Assembly: GCA_964598765.1 (NCBI GenBank)
Contig: CAZRCZ010000005.1
Coordinates: 162,417-226,416, forward strand
Length of the DNA: 64,000 nt
Reading direction: 5' to 3'
DNA from: CAZRCZ01 sp964598765
Lineage (GTDB): Bacteria; Sumerlaeota; Sumerlaeia; MVZB01; JAJFLK01
Each line of letters starts with the position of its first letter. Position 1 is the first letter of the stretch. The notes beneath the pieces are model-generated. The model did not search any database. It was not told the origin of the DNA and worked only from the letters and a program-made list of their open reading frames with translations. The translations under genes were made by a program, and so were the position numbers. This document shows positions 18,719 through 27,428 of this stretch, piece by piece.

Positions 18719-18744
18719 CGTGCAACCCCATGAATGCTTCTTTC

Positions 18745-18773
18745 ATCCGAGCCGCGACCGTCAGGGAGCGTCC
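18745..18773 (+). repeat. REP element flanking the RAYT gene (3' side)
   Basis: Core CGAGCCGCGACCGTCAGGGA and GCGTCC, in plus orientation. It lies inside the C-terminal codons of the RAYT and about 30 nt upstream of lutA. It is the inverted partner of the copy at 19270-19297. Confidence 0.9.
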
Positions 18774-19269
18774 AACCCGCGACATAAAGGGTCATCGGCT
18801 CCCCTTGTTTCCGAACGACATAATCACGGGCTAAAAATAATTCCTGTTCGTTCCATACATAAATCGTGCTCCCATGCCGAGTCCAACGCTTGCCTCCATT
18901 TTCTTCGCCGATCTCTTTATTCAGTCTCCGGCTCGTGTACGACTTGAAAGCGTTCATAATTCGTTCAGGAGGCGTCTCGGCGCTCACAATACAATGCAGA
19001 TGATTCGTGCGGACATGAACCGCATCCAGCGACCAATGCCGATGGGCACACACTTCTCGGATTGCTTCCAAAACAATTCTTCGTGCAGTCTCCTTCAAAA
19101 GGTACGGTTTCCCTGCCATACGGCCTTCTTCGGACCTCACGCGCAAAAGATTTTCGGACAGATAAGGCGTGTGAGCAATGTTGTGCTTGGGATCAACCGA
19201 ACCTCTGGGATCGCCGTGCAGGCGCGTTCCGTAGCAGGTGAACGTGATCAAGTACGCCAATGGGAAACC

Positions 19270-19297
19270 GGACGCTCCCTGACGGTCGCGGCTCGGA
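19270..19297 (-). repeat. REP element flanking the RAYT gene (5' side)
   Basis: Core GGACGCTCCCTGACGGTCGC then GGCTCGG, the exact reverse complement of the core of the copy at 18745-18773. With that copy it brackets the transposase in inverted orientation, the classical RAYT arrangement. Confidence 0.9.
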
Positions 19298-19343
19298 CGG
19301 GGATCGGTCGGCGCAATTTGGGTTGGCATGGTGTTGCCGCGCA

Positions 19344-20546
19344 TCATTTGCCCGATTTTTCCTGCTGGGCGATTGCGGTCGGGCATTTGGATTTCATAAT
19401 TTCAATTTTGTCAGGTGTTCTTGAAAACAGATAAAGGTCATCGCCGATGACAACGATCTTCGCGTAACCGGAAATATCACTGGAGAGAACCGTTCGGCGG
19501 AACGAGCGAACATTTAGATTGTAGAGGAGAATGTTCCCTGAGGAATAGAGGACAATTTCATCGCCTCGCATTCCAGCAAATTCTAGCCAGCGTAGCCGGC
19601 TGAACTGCGGCTCGAAGACTACGTATTTCTTGCCCTCGGCTTCCCCCTGTTCTTCAATAATCGGATAGTCCACGTAGATCAAGGCTTCAAGAAATTGTCG
19701 CTCCAATTCTCCTTCGGTTAGCGGGGTCTTGTCATACCACTGGTATTCGGCAATGCCGACGTAAACGCTGTTCACCTGAAACCATTCCACGCAACGACCG
19801 TGGGCATACTTCGCTATGAATTCTTCAACCGTCCCGTTGACTCTTTGTCCTCGTTCGTCCGGGGTCAGAATACTCCATTTCTTTTCGTCTCTCCGATTGG
19901 GATCGTCAAACAAATCTTCAAGTTTATCTCCCATGGAGTTTTGGATCTTGGCTAGGATTTTCTCCGGCTTCCAAGGTTCGCCGTTTTTCTCCTGATGCGA
20001 CCAAATCCATCTCTTGAAATTTACTTCGAGGAAGTAGGGGGGATCGGAAAATATAAATGGAATGAAGGCGGGTTTGTAGGGGAGACTTGGATGAGGCGTA
20101 ATTGCTTTCGTCAGCTTCCATTGCTGTGTCTCGAAAGCTCGATACCCACCGGTGAAATCCAAGTGAGCAGGGTAGAACACGCATGGATTTCTCAGGTCGG
20201 TCAGAGTGTACTCAATCACGGGATCATAGCCTAGGTCGAAAAAACAGGGAAGCTCGTCGGGAACCCTCATCGCCGGCTCGCTTTCTCCGGGAATATGGGG
20301 ATTAGAAACCCCCATTTTCAAGGTGGCAACCTTTTGCCAGTTCCATTTCCAGTCGAGAGGGATGACGGCATCAGTTTGGCTTCGCACTGTTGTTGGGAGT
20401 GTTATCCAGAGGACCAATAGAAGGAGGAAGAATCCGGCCCCCCGTGATTGAATTTGAGCATGTGATCCCGGATTGGTCGCTCCCTTACAGTCGCGGTTCG
20501 GATGCGTTTCGGTTTTTCGACGGCTTAGCATAACTTCGGCGTCCAT
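19344..20546 (-). CDS. Exported protein of unknown function
   Basis: 400 aa. I do not recognise a family. After a basic stretch, a single hydrophobic segment (GAGFFLLLLVLWITLPTTVRSQ, about 36-57) looks like a signal peptide. The mature part is rich in aromatic residues (WKWNWQ, DLGYDPVIEYTL, HLDFTGGYRAF) and ends with a beta-rich region (VVFEPQFSRLRWLEFAG, YSSGNILLYNL). The first ~30 codons before the signal contain a REP copy (20475-20503, read as NRDCKGA), so the original start was probably lost or displaced. Lower GC than the neighbours suggests transfer. Confidence 0.6.
   Translation of the reverse strand: MDAEVMLSRRKTETHPNRDCKGATNPGSHAQIQSRGAGFFLLLLVLWITLPTTVRSQTDAVIPLDWKWNWQKVATLKMGVSNPHIPGESEPAMRVPDELPCFFDLGYDPVIEYTLTDLRNPCVFYPAHLDFTGGYRAFETQQWKLTKAITPHPSLPYKPAFIPFIFSDPPYFLEVNFKRWIWSHQEKNGEPWKPEKILAKIQNSMGDKLEDLFDDPNRRDEKKWSILTPDERGQRVNGTVEEFIAKYAHGRCVEWFQVNSVYVGIAEYQWYDKTPLTEGELERQFLEALIYVDYPIIEEQGEAEGKKYVVFEPQFSRLRWLEFAGMRGDEIVLYSSGNILLYNLNVRSFRRTVLSSDISGYAKIVVIGDDLYLFSRTPDKIEIMKSKCPTAIAQQEKSGK
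20475..20503 (-). repeat. REP element inside the 5' end of a coding sequence
   Basis: Reads GGTCGCTCCCTTACAGTCGC then GGTTCGGAT, with two changes from the core. It is translated as part of the N-terminus of the exported protein at 19344-20546. Confidence 0.8.
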
Positions 20547-20584
20547 GAAGATTGTGCCGCATCCGGTGTGGAATTTGAATCAAC

Positions 20585-20661
20585 GGAGCCGCGAGCGTGA
20601 GTGAGCGTCCGACAACAAACATGATGCGCGCTGGTCGCTCCCTTACGGTCGCGGCTCGGAT
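20585..20661. repeat. REPIN: head-to-head REP pair
   Basis: A plus copy (GAGCCGCGAGCGTGAGTGAG, 20585-20610) and a minus copy (GGTCGCTCCCTTACGGTCGC, 20633-20661) face each other across a 22-nt spacer. This could fold into one long hairpin. It fills the gap between the exported protein start (20546) and the esterase stop (20697). Confidence 0.88.
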
Positions 20662-20696
20662 GGGCATGGGGCGATGGTATGCGGTTCAACATGGGA

Positions 20697-21410
20697 TCAG
20701 CGTTCGTTCAGTCGTCTCCGCATCCACTCTTGAGCCTTCGACGCAATGGACGACGGAATCAGATGTCCCCGATCAAACGACAGAACCTCGACTTCGATCC
20801 CTGCGGCGCGGAGGGCGTCAACGGCGTGGAGCGGCTTTTCGGTTGGGACAATCGGATCGCGCAGGCCGTAAACGATCATGACGGGAATCCCGCGCATGCG
20901 CGCCAGATTCGACTCGACGTCGGGTGGAAGATCAGAACAAACGGAAATCACGCCGCGCACGCGATCCGGATGGCTCAAGGCAAACCGATAGGCGACCGAC
21001 GATCCTTGGGAAAACCCGAGCAGAAAGACCTTCGCGGGATCGGCCAGTTGTTCCAGCGCCAGTTGTTCGATGACGGAAGCCAGAAATTGATTATTGCGCC
21101 GGTGGTTGTCGGCCTTTTCAAAAGACGTCAGCCATGAAAATGTGATCTGCTTGGTGTTGTAATCCCAAAGTTGATGAAATCCTTGAGCCGCAGAGGCGAC
21201 AAAATTGTCGGGCGCGAGTTTCTGCATGATCCCCAAGAAATCCGCCCCTGTTTGCGCATAGCCGTGCAATCCCAAGAGCGTCGGCGCGTTGGGCGGAGCC
21301 TTGGGTCCGGGTTGCGCGTAATAATATCCGACCGTTTCGACGGGCAGGCGGCGAAGGAGAGGTTGCGGCGGCGCGGCGGGTTGTGCGAGGGTTTCCATGA
21401 GTTCGGCCAT
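20697..21410 (-). CDS. Alpha/beta hydrolase, carboxylesterase / phospholipase-like
   Basis: 237 aa, typical for the esterase/phospholipase (YpfH/PF02230-like) group. The oxyanion stretch is LLGLHGYAQTGADF. The nucleophile elbow is GFSQGSS with the catalytic Ser; the acid is in VYGLRDPIVPT and the histidine in FDRGHLIPSS. It has no signal peptide, so it should act in the cytoplasm on small esters or lysophospholipids. A downstream in-frame ATG at 21398 is possible as start. A REPIN flanks it on each side. Confidence 0.85.
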   Translation of the reverse strand: MAELMETLAQPAAPPQPLLRRLPVETVGYYYAQPGPKAPPNAPTLLGLHGYAQTGADFLGIMQKLAPDNFVASAAQGFHQLWDYNTKQITFSWLTSFEKADNHRRNNQFLASVIEQLALEQLADPAKVFLLGFSQGSSVAYRFALSHPDRVRGVISVCSDLPPDVESNLARMRGIPVMIVYGLRDPIVPTEKPLHAVDALRAAGIEVEVLSFDRGHLIPSSIASKAQEWMRRRLNER

Positions 21411-21473
21411 CCACTTTATAGGGCGCGAGGCAAACCGTAAAGAATTAAACCCTCACCAGAATTCATTTGCATC

Positions 21474-21554
21474 ATCCGAGCCGCGACCGTAAGGGAGAGT
21501 CCCAAGACGAAGATGCCGCAAATCGGTCGCTCCCTCACGGTCGCGGCTCGGATG
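21474..21554. repeat. REPIN: head-to-head REP pair
   Basis: Plus copy 21474-21502 (ATCCGAGCCGCGACCGTAAG with AGAGTCC) and minus copy 21525-21554 (CGGTCGCTCCCTCACGGTCG). The spacer is 22 nt, the same length as in the REPIN at 20585. It lies in the divergent intergenic region between the esterase and glutaryl-CoA dehydrogenase. Confidence 0.9.
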
Positions 21555-21653
21555 ACGATCGGGTTTTTGAAAAATGTGGAGAAACTCTTTCTCTCCCTCT
21601 ACAGTGGGATGCTTGCAACGATTTATTTCAACCCGCCAAAAAGGAACGAGCGC

Positions 21654-22817
21654 ATGTCGGAGACGATAGATTTTTACGGGATCGAATCCCAATACAGCGA
21701 AGACGAACTTCTGATTCGCAACACGGTCCGCAAGTTCGTGGACGAGGAATTCGCGCCGATCGTGGCCGAGCATTTCGAGGCGGGGACGTTTCCCCAGCAT
21801 CTCATCCCGCGCATCGCGGGGATGGGGGTTTTCGGCGCGACATTGCCGCAGAAATATGGTTGCGCGGGCGTCAGCAATCTCGCCTACGGTCTTATGATGC
21901 AGGAGCTTGAGCGGGGCGACTCCGGATTGCGATCGTTCGTCTCCGTGCAGGGAACGCTCGCCATGTATCCGATCTACGCATTTGGAACGGAAGAACAGCG
22001 AACCAAATGGTTGCCCGATTTGGCGGCGGGAAAAAAATTCGGGTGCTTTGGCCTGACCGAAGCCGAGCACGGTTCCGATCCGAGCGGAATGAAAACCACG
22101 GCGAAAAAAGTTTCCGACGGCTACGTTCTCAACGGTTCCAAGATGTGGATCACCAATGGGACCCTTGCCGACGTCGCGGTCGTCTGGGCGAAACTGGACG
22201 GGGAGATCGAAGGATTTCTCGTTGAGAAAGGAATGCCCGGATTCACCGCCGTCGAGCAGAAACACAAACTTTCGCTTCGCGCGTCGGTGACGGCGGAGCT
22301 TTATTTCAACGACTGCAAAATCCCGCTCGCCAATCGCCTCCCCGACGCGCATGGCCTCAAAGCGCCGCTGGCGACGTTGACGCAGGCGCGGTTTGGAATT
22401 TCGTTCGGCGCGCTCGGCGCGGCGATGAGTTGCTACGAGACCGCCGTCAACTATGCCAAACAACGGATTCAATTCGGCAAACCGATCGCAGGCTTTCAGA
22501 TCATTCAAGAGAAGTTGGCCGAGATGCTCAGCGAAATCACCAAGGGACAATTGGTTTGTCTCCAACTGGCGCGTCTCAAGGACGCGGGCAAGATGACTCC
22601 GGCGCAGGTCTCGCTCGCCAAACGCAACAACGCCTATCAAGCCTTGGAAATCGCCCGCATGGCCCGCGAGATCATGGGGGCCAACGGCATCGTGCTGGAG
22701 TATCCCGTCATGCGCCATCTCTGCAATTTGGAAACGGTCAAGACCTACGAAGGCACGCACGACATCCACACGCTTGTGCTAGGCAAGGAAATCACCGGCA
22801 TCGCGGCGTTTGTTTGA
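21654..22817 (+). CDS. gcdH: Glutaryl-CoA dehydrogenase (acyl-CoA dehydrogenase family)
   Basis: 387 aa from the ATG at 21654, preceded by AAGGA at seven nt; the open frame extends upstream only through repeat DNA. FAD-enzyme features: GLTEAEHGSDPSGM, the WITNG loop (NGSKMWITNGT), KQRIQFGKPIAGFQ, and the catalytic glutamate in KTYEGTHDIH. The SVQGTLAMYPIYAFGTEEQR and LRASVTAELYFNDC segments are characteristic of the glutaryl-CoA branch. It would convert glutaryl-CoA to crotonyl-CoA and CO2. The opposite-strand long frame is a shadow. A close acyl-CoA dehydrogenase is the alternative. Confidence 0.9.
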   Translation: MSETIDFYGIESQYSEDELLIRNTVRKFVDEEFAPIVAEHFEAGTFPQHLIPRIAGMGVFGATLPQKYGCAGVSNLAYGLMMQELERGDSGLRSFVSVQGTLAMYPIYAFGTEEQRTKWLPDLAAGKKFGCFGLTEAEHGSDPSGMKTTAKKVSDGYVLNGSKMWITNGTLADVAVVWAKLDGEIEGFLVEKGMPGFTAVEQKHKLSLRASVTAELYFNDCKIPLANRLPDAHGLKAPLATLTQARFGISFGALGAAMSCYETAVNYAKQRIQFGKPIAGFQIIQEKLAEMLSEITKGQLVCLQLARLKDAGKMTPAQVSLAKRNNAYQALEIARMAREIMGANGIVLEYPVMRHLCNLETVKTYEGTHDIHTLVLGKEITGIAAFV

Positions 22818-22943
22818 ATTTCGCGTCGGAATCGTGACGTGATGGCTCAAACCCGACCAGTGCGAATCAGGCAGAGGGATTGCGTTGCGTCCCTTTGCGG
22901 CTTAACATAAGAAGCTAAGGAAGTTCCGCGCTCCTCCGCATCC

Positions 22944-24239
22944 ATGAAAATCATGATGATGACCAACACGTTCGCGCCCCACGTCGGGGGAGTGGCGCGA
23001 TCCGTTTCGGCGTTTGCGTCGGCTTACCGGGAGCGCGGACACGACGTTTTGGTTGTCGCTCCGGAATTCGATGGAACGCCGGAGAGAGAAGAGAATGTCG
23101 TCCGAATCCCCGCCATACAAAATTTCAATGGAAGCGATTTTTCGGTTCAACTTCCGATCCCCGGAATTCTTTGGGATACCGCCGATCAGTTTGCTCCGGA
23201 CGTTGTTCATTCCCATCACCCTTTTTTACTCGGAGGAACCGCGCTGGGCATTGCGGCGCGTCTCCATGTTCCCATCGTCTTCACGCATCACACGATGTAT
23301 GAGCAATACACGCACTACGTTCCCGGAGATTCCTCGGCGATGAAGCGGTTCGCCATCAAACTGGCGACGGGTTACGCCAATCTTTGCGATCACGTTGTCG
23401 CGCCAAGCGAGAGCGTTCAGGCGGTTCTGCAGGAGCGGGGAGTGACCTCGCCCATCACGGTGGTTCCGACCGGAGTGGACGTCGAGCGGTTTGCGAAGGG
23501 GAATGGGCGCGCCTTCCGGCGGAGAATCGGATTTCCGCCGCGCTCGTTTGTCGTGGGACATTTGGGGCGTTTGGCTCCGGAAAAAAATCTGCAATTTTTG
23601 TCGCGCGCCGTCGCGCCGTTCCTCTGGAGAAATCCCGAGGCTTATTTCTTGGTGATCGGCAACGGTCCATCCAAGGAAGAATTGTCGGCGTATTTTGAAG
23701 CCGAGGGTATGGCTGAGCGGCTCCGCTTCGGCGGAACCTTGCAGGGTCCAGATTTGATGGACGCCTATCACGCCATGGACGTTTTCGCGTTTGCCTCGAA
23801 GAGCGAAACCCAAGGCATTGTTCTCGTCGAGGCGATGGCGGCGGGAAAGCCGGTCGTCGCCTTGGACGCGCCCGGCGCGCGCGAGGTCGTGAGGGATGGA
23901 AAGAACGGATTCTTGATTTCGTCCGAGAGTGTGTTTCAGTTCGCGGAGGGACTTCAGAAAGTGCGCTCTCTGTCGTTCCGCGCCCGTCACGCGATGGCGA
24001 GATCGGCGCGAAATGCCGCCTCTGAGTTCTCGATGGACCGTTGCGCAGGGCGCGCGTTGGGCCTTTATCAATCCCTGACCCGCAGAAAGAAATATCGGCG
24101 GCGCAACATGGAAGGCAATCCTTGGTCGGCGGCCCTGAGGATGCTGAAGGTGGAATGGGATCATTTGCAAACTCTTGCCGGAGCCGCCGGAGCCGCCCTA
24201 TGGGAATCCACCGAAGAAGGCGCCGACTCGGATGATTGA
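22944..24239 (+). CDS. GT4-family glycosyltransferase, likely diacylglycerol glycosyltransferase type
   Basis: 431 aa. It is a GT-B fold enzyme, with GGVARSVSAFASAYRERGH in the acceptor half and GRLAPEKNL plus the E(x7)E box in SETQGIVLVEAMAAGKPVV in the donor half. The segment FTHHTMYEQYTHYVPG (113-128) is typical of GT4 enzymes that add sugars to diacylglycerol (alMGS/SQD2-like). A basic, amphipathic C-terminal extension (LTRRKKYRRRN) could dock it on the membrane. The next gene starts inside its last codons (24232), so the two are translationally coupled. Whether it uses glucose, sulfoquinovose or another donor cannot be decided. Confidence 0.83.
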   Translation: MKIMMMTNTFAPHVGGVARSVSAFASAYRERGHDVLVVAPEFDGTPEREENVVRIPAIQNFNGSDFSVQLPIPGILWDTADQFAPDVVHSHHPFLLGGTALGIAARLHVPIVFTHHTMYEQYTHYVPGDSSAMKRFAIKLATGYANLCDHVVAPSESVQAVLQERGVTSPITVVPTGVDVERFAKGNGRAFRRRIGFPPRSFVVGHLGRLAPEKNLQFLSRAVAPFLWRNPEAYFLVIGNGPSKEELSAYFEAEGMAERLRFGGTLQGPDLMDAYHAMDVFAFASKSETQGIVLVEAMAAGKPVVALDAPGAREVVRDGKNGFLISSESVFQFAEGLQKVRSLSFRARHAMARSARNAASEFSMDRCAGRALGLYQSLTRRKKYRRRNMEGNPWSAALRMLKVEWDHLQTLAGAAGAALWESTEEGADSDD

Positions 24240-26628
24240 TCGGCTGGAGCGATTTCTTCACAAAGCACGGCGCGCGCTGAGCCGGAGCGAATTGGCGGTT
24301 CGTCTTCTTCGGCTTTCCAGATCCGAAACAGCCGATCACAAGCCCGGTCTGGTCATGATTCAGATAGACGGACTTTCGCATCGGGAACTTCGCCGGGCAT
24401 TGCGGAAAGGCGAAATGCCATTTCTGCGTCAATTGATGAAGCATGAGCATTACCGGCTTCAAGATCATTATTCCGGCGTTCCCTCCACGACTCCCGCCGT
24501 CCAAGGGGAATTGTTTTATGGCGTCCGCGAAATCGTGCCCGCGTTCAGCTTTCGGGATCACCGCACCGACAAAGTGGTCAAGATGCTCGACACCGAACCT
24601 GCGGCGGATGTTCAAAAGGTTTTGGAGAGGAAAGGGGCGGGCTTGCTTCAAGGCGGAAGCGCCTACTCGGATATTTTCGACGGTGGGGCGGAGGAATCGC
24701 ATTTTTGTCCGGCGACAATCGGCTGGGGATGGCTACTGGACGCGATCAATCCGATTGTATTGGGCGGCTTGATCTTCATTTACGGCATCAGCATCGTGCG
24801 AACGCTGGTTTTGATGGTTGTGGAATTTGTGTTGGCGTTCGTTGATTTCTTTCGCGGTTTGATCGCCGGAGAAGACCTTTGGACCGAATTAAAGTTTGTT
24901 CCAACGCGCGTCGGCATCTGCATTCTTCTTCGGGAGTTGGTCACCATCGGCGCGAAGATTGATCTGGCTCGCGGGTTGCCCGTCATTCATTTGAATTTTC
25001 TCGGATACGACGAGCAGTCCCATCGGCGGGGACCGACTTCCGCCTTCGCGCATTGGACCTTGCGCGGCATTGATTTTGCCATCAAGCGCATCTGGCGCGC
25101 CGCGCATCGGTCGTCGCGCCGCGATTACGTGATCTGGGTTTATTCCGATCACGGTCAGGAAACCACGATCCCCTATCCGCTGGAATCAGGACGGACGATC
25201 CACGAAGTCGTCGCCGAAATTTTCAATCGAACGGAGACTGAACCGGACAGGAAAGACCTCGAGCGGCGCGGCATTCAAGCCCAACGCGCCCGATGGATCG
25301 GCGGAAAGAGGGGACGTCAAGCAACGTTGAAGGCCGTTCGGCACGATGCGACGGAAGCCAAGGATAGCCCGGACGTTGCCGTCGCGGCCTTGGGGCCGGT
25401 CGGTCACGTATATCCGAAGAAAAGATTGGACGCCGAGGAGAAGGCAAGGTTCGCGCGGGTATTAGTGGAGCGGGCAAATATTCCTCTGGTTCTGACCGCG
25501 GCGGAGATGGGCAAGGCTCTGGCATGGACGAAAAAGGGGGATTTCCGATTGCCGGGAGACGCGGCGGAAATCTTGGGCGAGCATCATCCCTTCCTCGAAG
25601 AAGCCGCGCGCGATTTGGTGGAACTCTGCCACCATCCCGACGCCGGGACGCTCGTGCTTTCCGGCTGGCGGCGCAGACAACACCCGATTTCCTTTCCGCA
25701 GGAAAACGGTTCCCATGCCGGTCCGGGTCCGGTGGAGACCCACGCCTTCGCGCTTCTTCCCGCTGACGCGCCCATTCCGAAACACGAAAAACCGTATCTG
25801 CGTCCGATGGATTTGCGCGAGGCCGCGCTCCAATTTTTGGGAAAAGCCAAGTCTCCAATTTTTATTCAATCTTCGCGGAAACATGATGGAGATCGGACTC
25901 TCCGCATCATGACCTACAACGTCCATTCTTGCGTCGGCATGGACGGGCGCGTTTCCATGGCGCGGATCGCCCGCGTCATCATGCAATCCGATCCCGACGT
26001 CGTCGCGTTGCAGGAACTGGACGTGGGACGCACCCGAACCGGCGGGCACGATCAAGCGCACGAAATCGCGCGCGAACTGGAAATGGATTTTCATTTTCAT
26101 CCCGCGCTTCAAGTCGAGGAGGAACTTTACGGCGACGCGATTCTCAGCCGATTGCCCATGCGTTTGATTCACAGGGGCGCGCTTCCTTCAGATCACAAAA
26201 AAAACAATTTGGAACCTCGCGGCGCGCTTTGGACCGCGATCCGAACCGGCGACGGCGAACTCCAGTTCATCAACACGCATTTGGGTTTGCGCGGCCAAGA
26301 GCGAAAATTTCAAGTCGAGAAATTGCTAGGCACGGAATGGCTTACCCATCCCGATTGCCGCCGTCCGGTCGTCCTTTGCGGCGATTTCAACGCCTTTCCC
26401 GGCATGGCGGCGTATCGCCGATTGAATGAAAGCTTGTCCGACGCCCAGCGGCTGGCAAACGGCCACCGTCCCAAAGGAACGTGGTTCGGCCGCTATCCTT
26501 TTGGCCGGATTGATCATGTTTTTGTGAGCGAGGGGATCGAGGTGGTCGGCGTCGAGGTTCCGCGCACCACGCTGGCCCGGATCGCGTCAGATCATTTGCC
26601 TCTGATTGTGGAAATTCGCCTGCATTGA
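24232..26628 (+). CDS. Fusion of a type I phosphodiesterase/alkaline-phosphatase-like domain and an EEP phosphatase domain
   Basis: 798 aa from the ATG at 24232 (8-nt overlap with the glycosyltransferase). The N-terminal domain (about 35-310) is of the alkaline phosphatase superfamily: metal Asp46 in VMIQIDGLSH, nucleophile Thr86/87 in GVPSTTPAVQGELFYG, metal ligands in LGYDEQSHRRG and YSDHGQE. A membrane hairpin (about 174-206, VLGGLIFIYGISIVRTLVLM) interrupts it. The C-terminal ~245 residues are an endonuclease/exonuclease/phosphatase domain: MTYNVHSCVG, LQELDVGRT, NTHLGLRG, CGDFNAFPG, RIDHVFVS and SDHLPL hold all the metal and catalytic residues. It is probably an inner-membrane enzyme with two phosphoester activities, linked to glycolipid synthesis. 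Confidence 0.85.
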   Translation: MIDRLERFLHKARRALSRSELAVRLLRLSRSETADHKPGLVMIQIDGLSHRELRRALRKGEMPFLRQLMKHEHYRLQDHYSGVPSTTPAVQGELFYGVREIVPAFSFRDHRTDKVVKMLDTEPAADVQKVLERKGAGLLQGGSAYSDIFDGGAEESHFCPATIGWGWLLDAINPIVLGGLIFIYGISIVRTLVLMVVEFVLAFVDFFRGLIAGEDLWTELKFVPTRVGICILLRELVTIGAKIDLARGLPVIHLNFLGYDEQSHRRGPTSAFAHWTLRGIDFAIKRIWRAAHRSSRRDYVIWVYSDHGQETTIPYPLESGRTIHEVVAEIFNRTETEPDRKDLERRGIQAQRARWIGGKRGRQATLKAVRHDATEAKDSPDVAVAALGPVGHVYPKKRLDAEEKARFARVLVERANIPLVLTAAEMGKALAWTKKGDFRLPGDAAEILGEHHPFLEEAARDLVELCHHPDAGTLVLSGWRRRQHPISFPQENGSHAGPGPVETHAFALLPADAPIPKHEKPYLRPMDLREAALQFLGKAKSPIFIQSSRKHDGDRTLRIMTYNVHSCVGMDGRVSMARIARVIMQSDPDVVALQELDVGRTRTGGHDQAHEIARELEMDFHFHPALQVEEELYGDAILSRLPMRLIHRGALPSDHKKNNLEPRGALWTAIRTGDGELQFINTHLGLRGQERKFQVEKLLGTEWLTHPDCRRPVVLCGDFNAFPGMAAYRRLNESLSDAQRLANGHRPKGTWFGRYPFGRIDHVFVSEGIEVVGVEVPRTTLARIASDHLPLIVEIRLH

Positions 26629-27428
26629 GCGACGGCGGCGCGTTGGGAATTTAATACGGCATCCGAGCCGCGACCGTGAGGGAGCGCCACACCCGTGTCA
26701 TCCCGCGTGTTTGTGGTTATCGTTGCAAAAATATCTTGAATCCAGTCGCGTCAGCGGCGAAATAGCGGTAGCCCCGCGCGGAAGCCCGGGGACCGCTGAA
26801 AAAAAGCCCAATCAAATTTGAGCCGCGGGAGCGGCGACATAGCCAGAATGTGTAAGGATTATGTCGCTCCTGCCGGAGCTTGGTTTTTTGAGGGAAACAC
26901 CGTGAACCCCGTGCTTCCACACGGGGCTAAAACTATTCCGCCGCGATCGCGGCTCGGACGCCTCTCCTCTTTCCCTAGCAATTCAGGAAATTGCGCGACC
27001 GTTTCATCGGGCGAGCCAACGGCTCGCCCCTACCATAAGATTTCGTCTTCCGTAGGGGCGACCCGGCGGTTCGCCCGAAGAGGCTTGTCTTCGGGAACGG
27101 GAAGACCCTATCATCATGGGTGAGGAAATTCGGGGATTGGCTCGCGGGGTTTATGTGGCACAGTCGCCCTCGGCTGTGACCTTTCCCCATCCCTTGAATT
27201 TTCACCATTGAAGGAATGGAATTTATGGGAAATCGGCGCGATGAAATCCGCGATTTTCTCCGCGACCTCTGCCAACCGTTCGCCTTTGCCCATCTCCGCC
27301 AATTCACCCCCAAAAACGCCGTGGTTTGTTTAGTTCACTCTCTGGCTTTGGTAAGTTCAGGTATGGGCTTTTGTCGCCCCGGCATGAATCATTAAACCGA
27401 TTCAGGTCGTTGCTTCAAGAAGGAGGTT
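26629..27428. repeat. 800-nt gene-free repeat island with several palindrome families
   Basis: No convincing gene. It contains a REP copy at 26661-26687 and a partial one at 26941-26962. There is a hairpin at 26764-26797 (AGCGGTAGCCCCG with CCCGGGGACCGCT) and an inverted pair at 26819-26842 / 26860-26883 built on GGAGCGGCGACATA. Another hairpin is at 26907-26926. An inverted pair, 27009-27033 / 27052-27076 (GGGCGAGCC...GCCCCTAC), is followed by a copy of the GAATTTC-type repeat (27122-27150, minus). A CACAG...CTGTG hairpin lies at 27159-27178. Nothing further is evident from about 27180 to 27428 except a weak minus-strand frame. Confidence 0.7.

Larger units (their letters stand above)
18715..19329 (-). 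mobile_element. RAYT (REP-associated tyrosine transposase, Y1 HUH family)
   Basis: 204 aa from the ATG at 19329, chosen to avoid overlap with the gene upstream (stop at 19344). It has the Y1 fold of RAYTs: AYLITFTCYGTRLHGDPRG, then the HUH pair in VRTNHLHCIV, and the catalytic tyrosine in AFKSYTSRRLNKE, closing with STIYVWNEQEL and RKQGEPMTLY. RAYTs are single-domain, usually single-copy, enzymes thought to mobilise REP sequences. Both ends of the gene are themselves REP: residues near PRPSRDRQGAS are coded by the REP at 19270-19297 and LPDGRGSDE by the one at 18745-18773. The last codons overlap lutA. All the key residues are present, so it may be active. Confidence 0.9.

Noticed and set aside
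21453..22769. 438-codon minus-strand open frame
   Set aside because: Exact shadow of glutaryl-CoA dehydrogenase, which has all its catalytic motifs on the plus strand.
27114..27302. Short minus-strand frame starting MAEMGKGERLAEVAEK
   Set aside because: The start looks protein-like, but it soon runs into repeat sequence and lacks a clear ribosome site; I could not support it as a gene.
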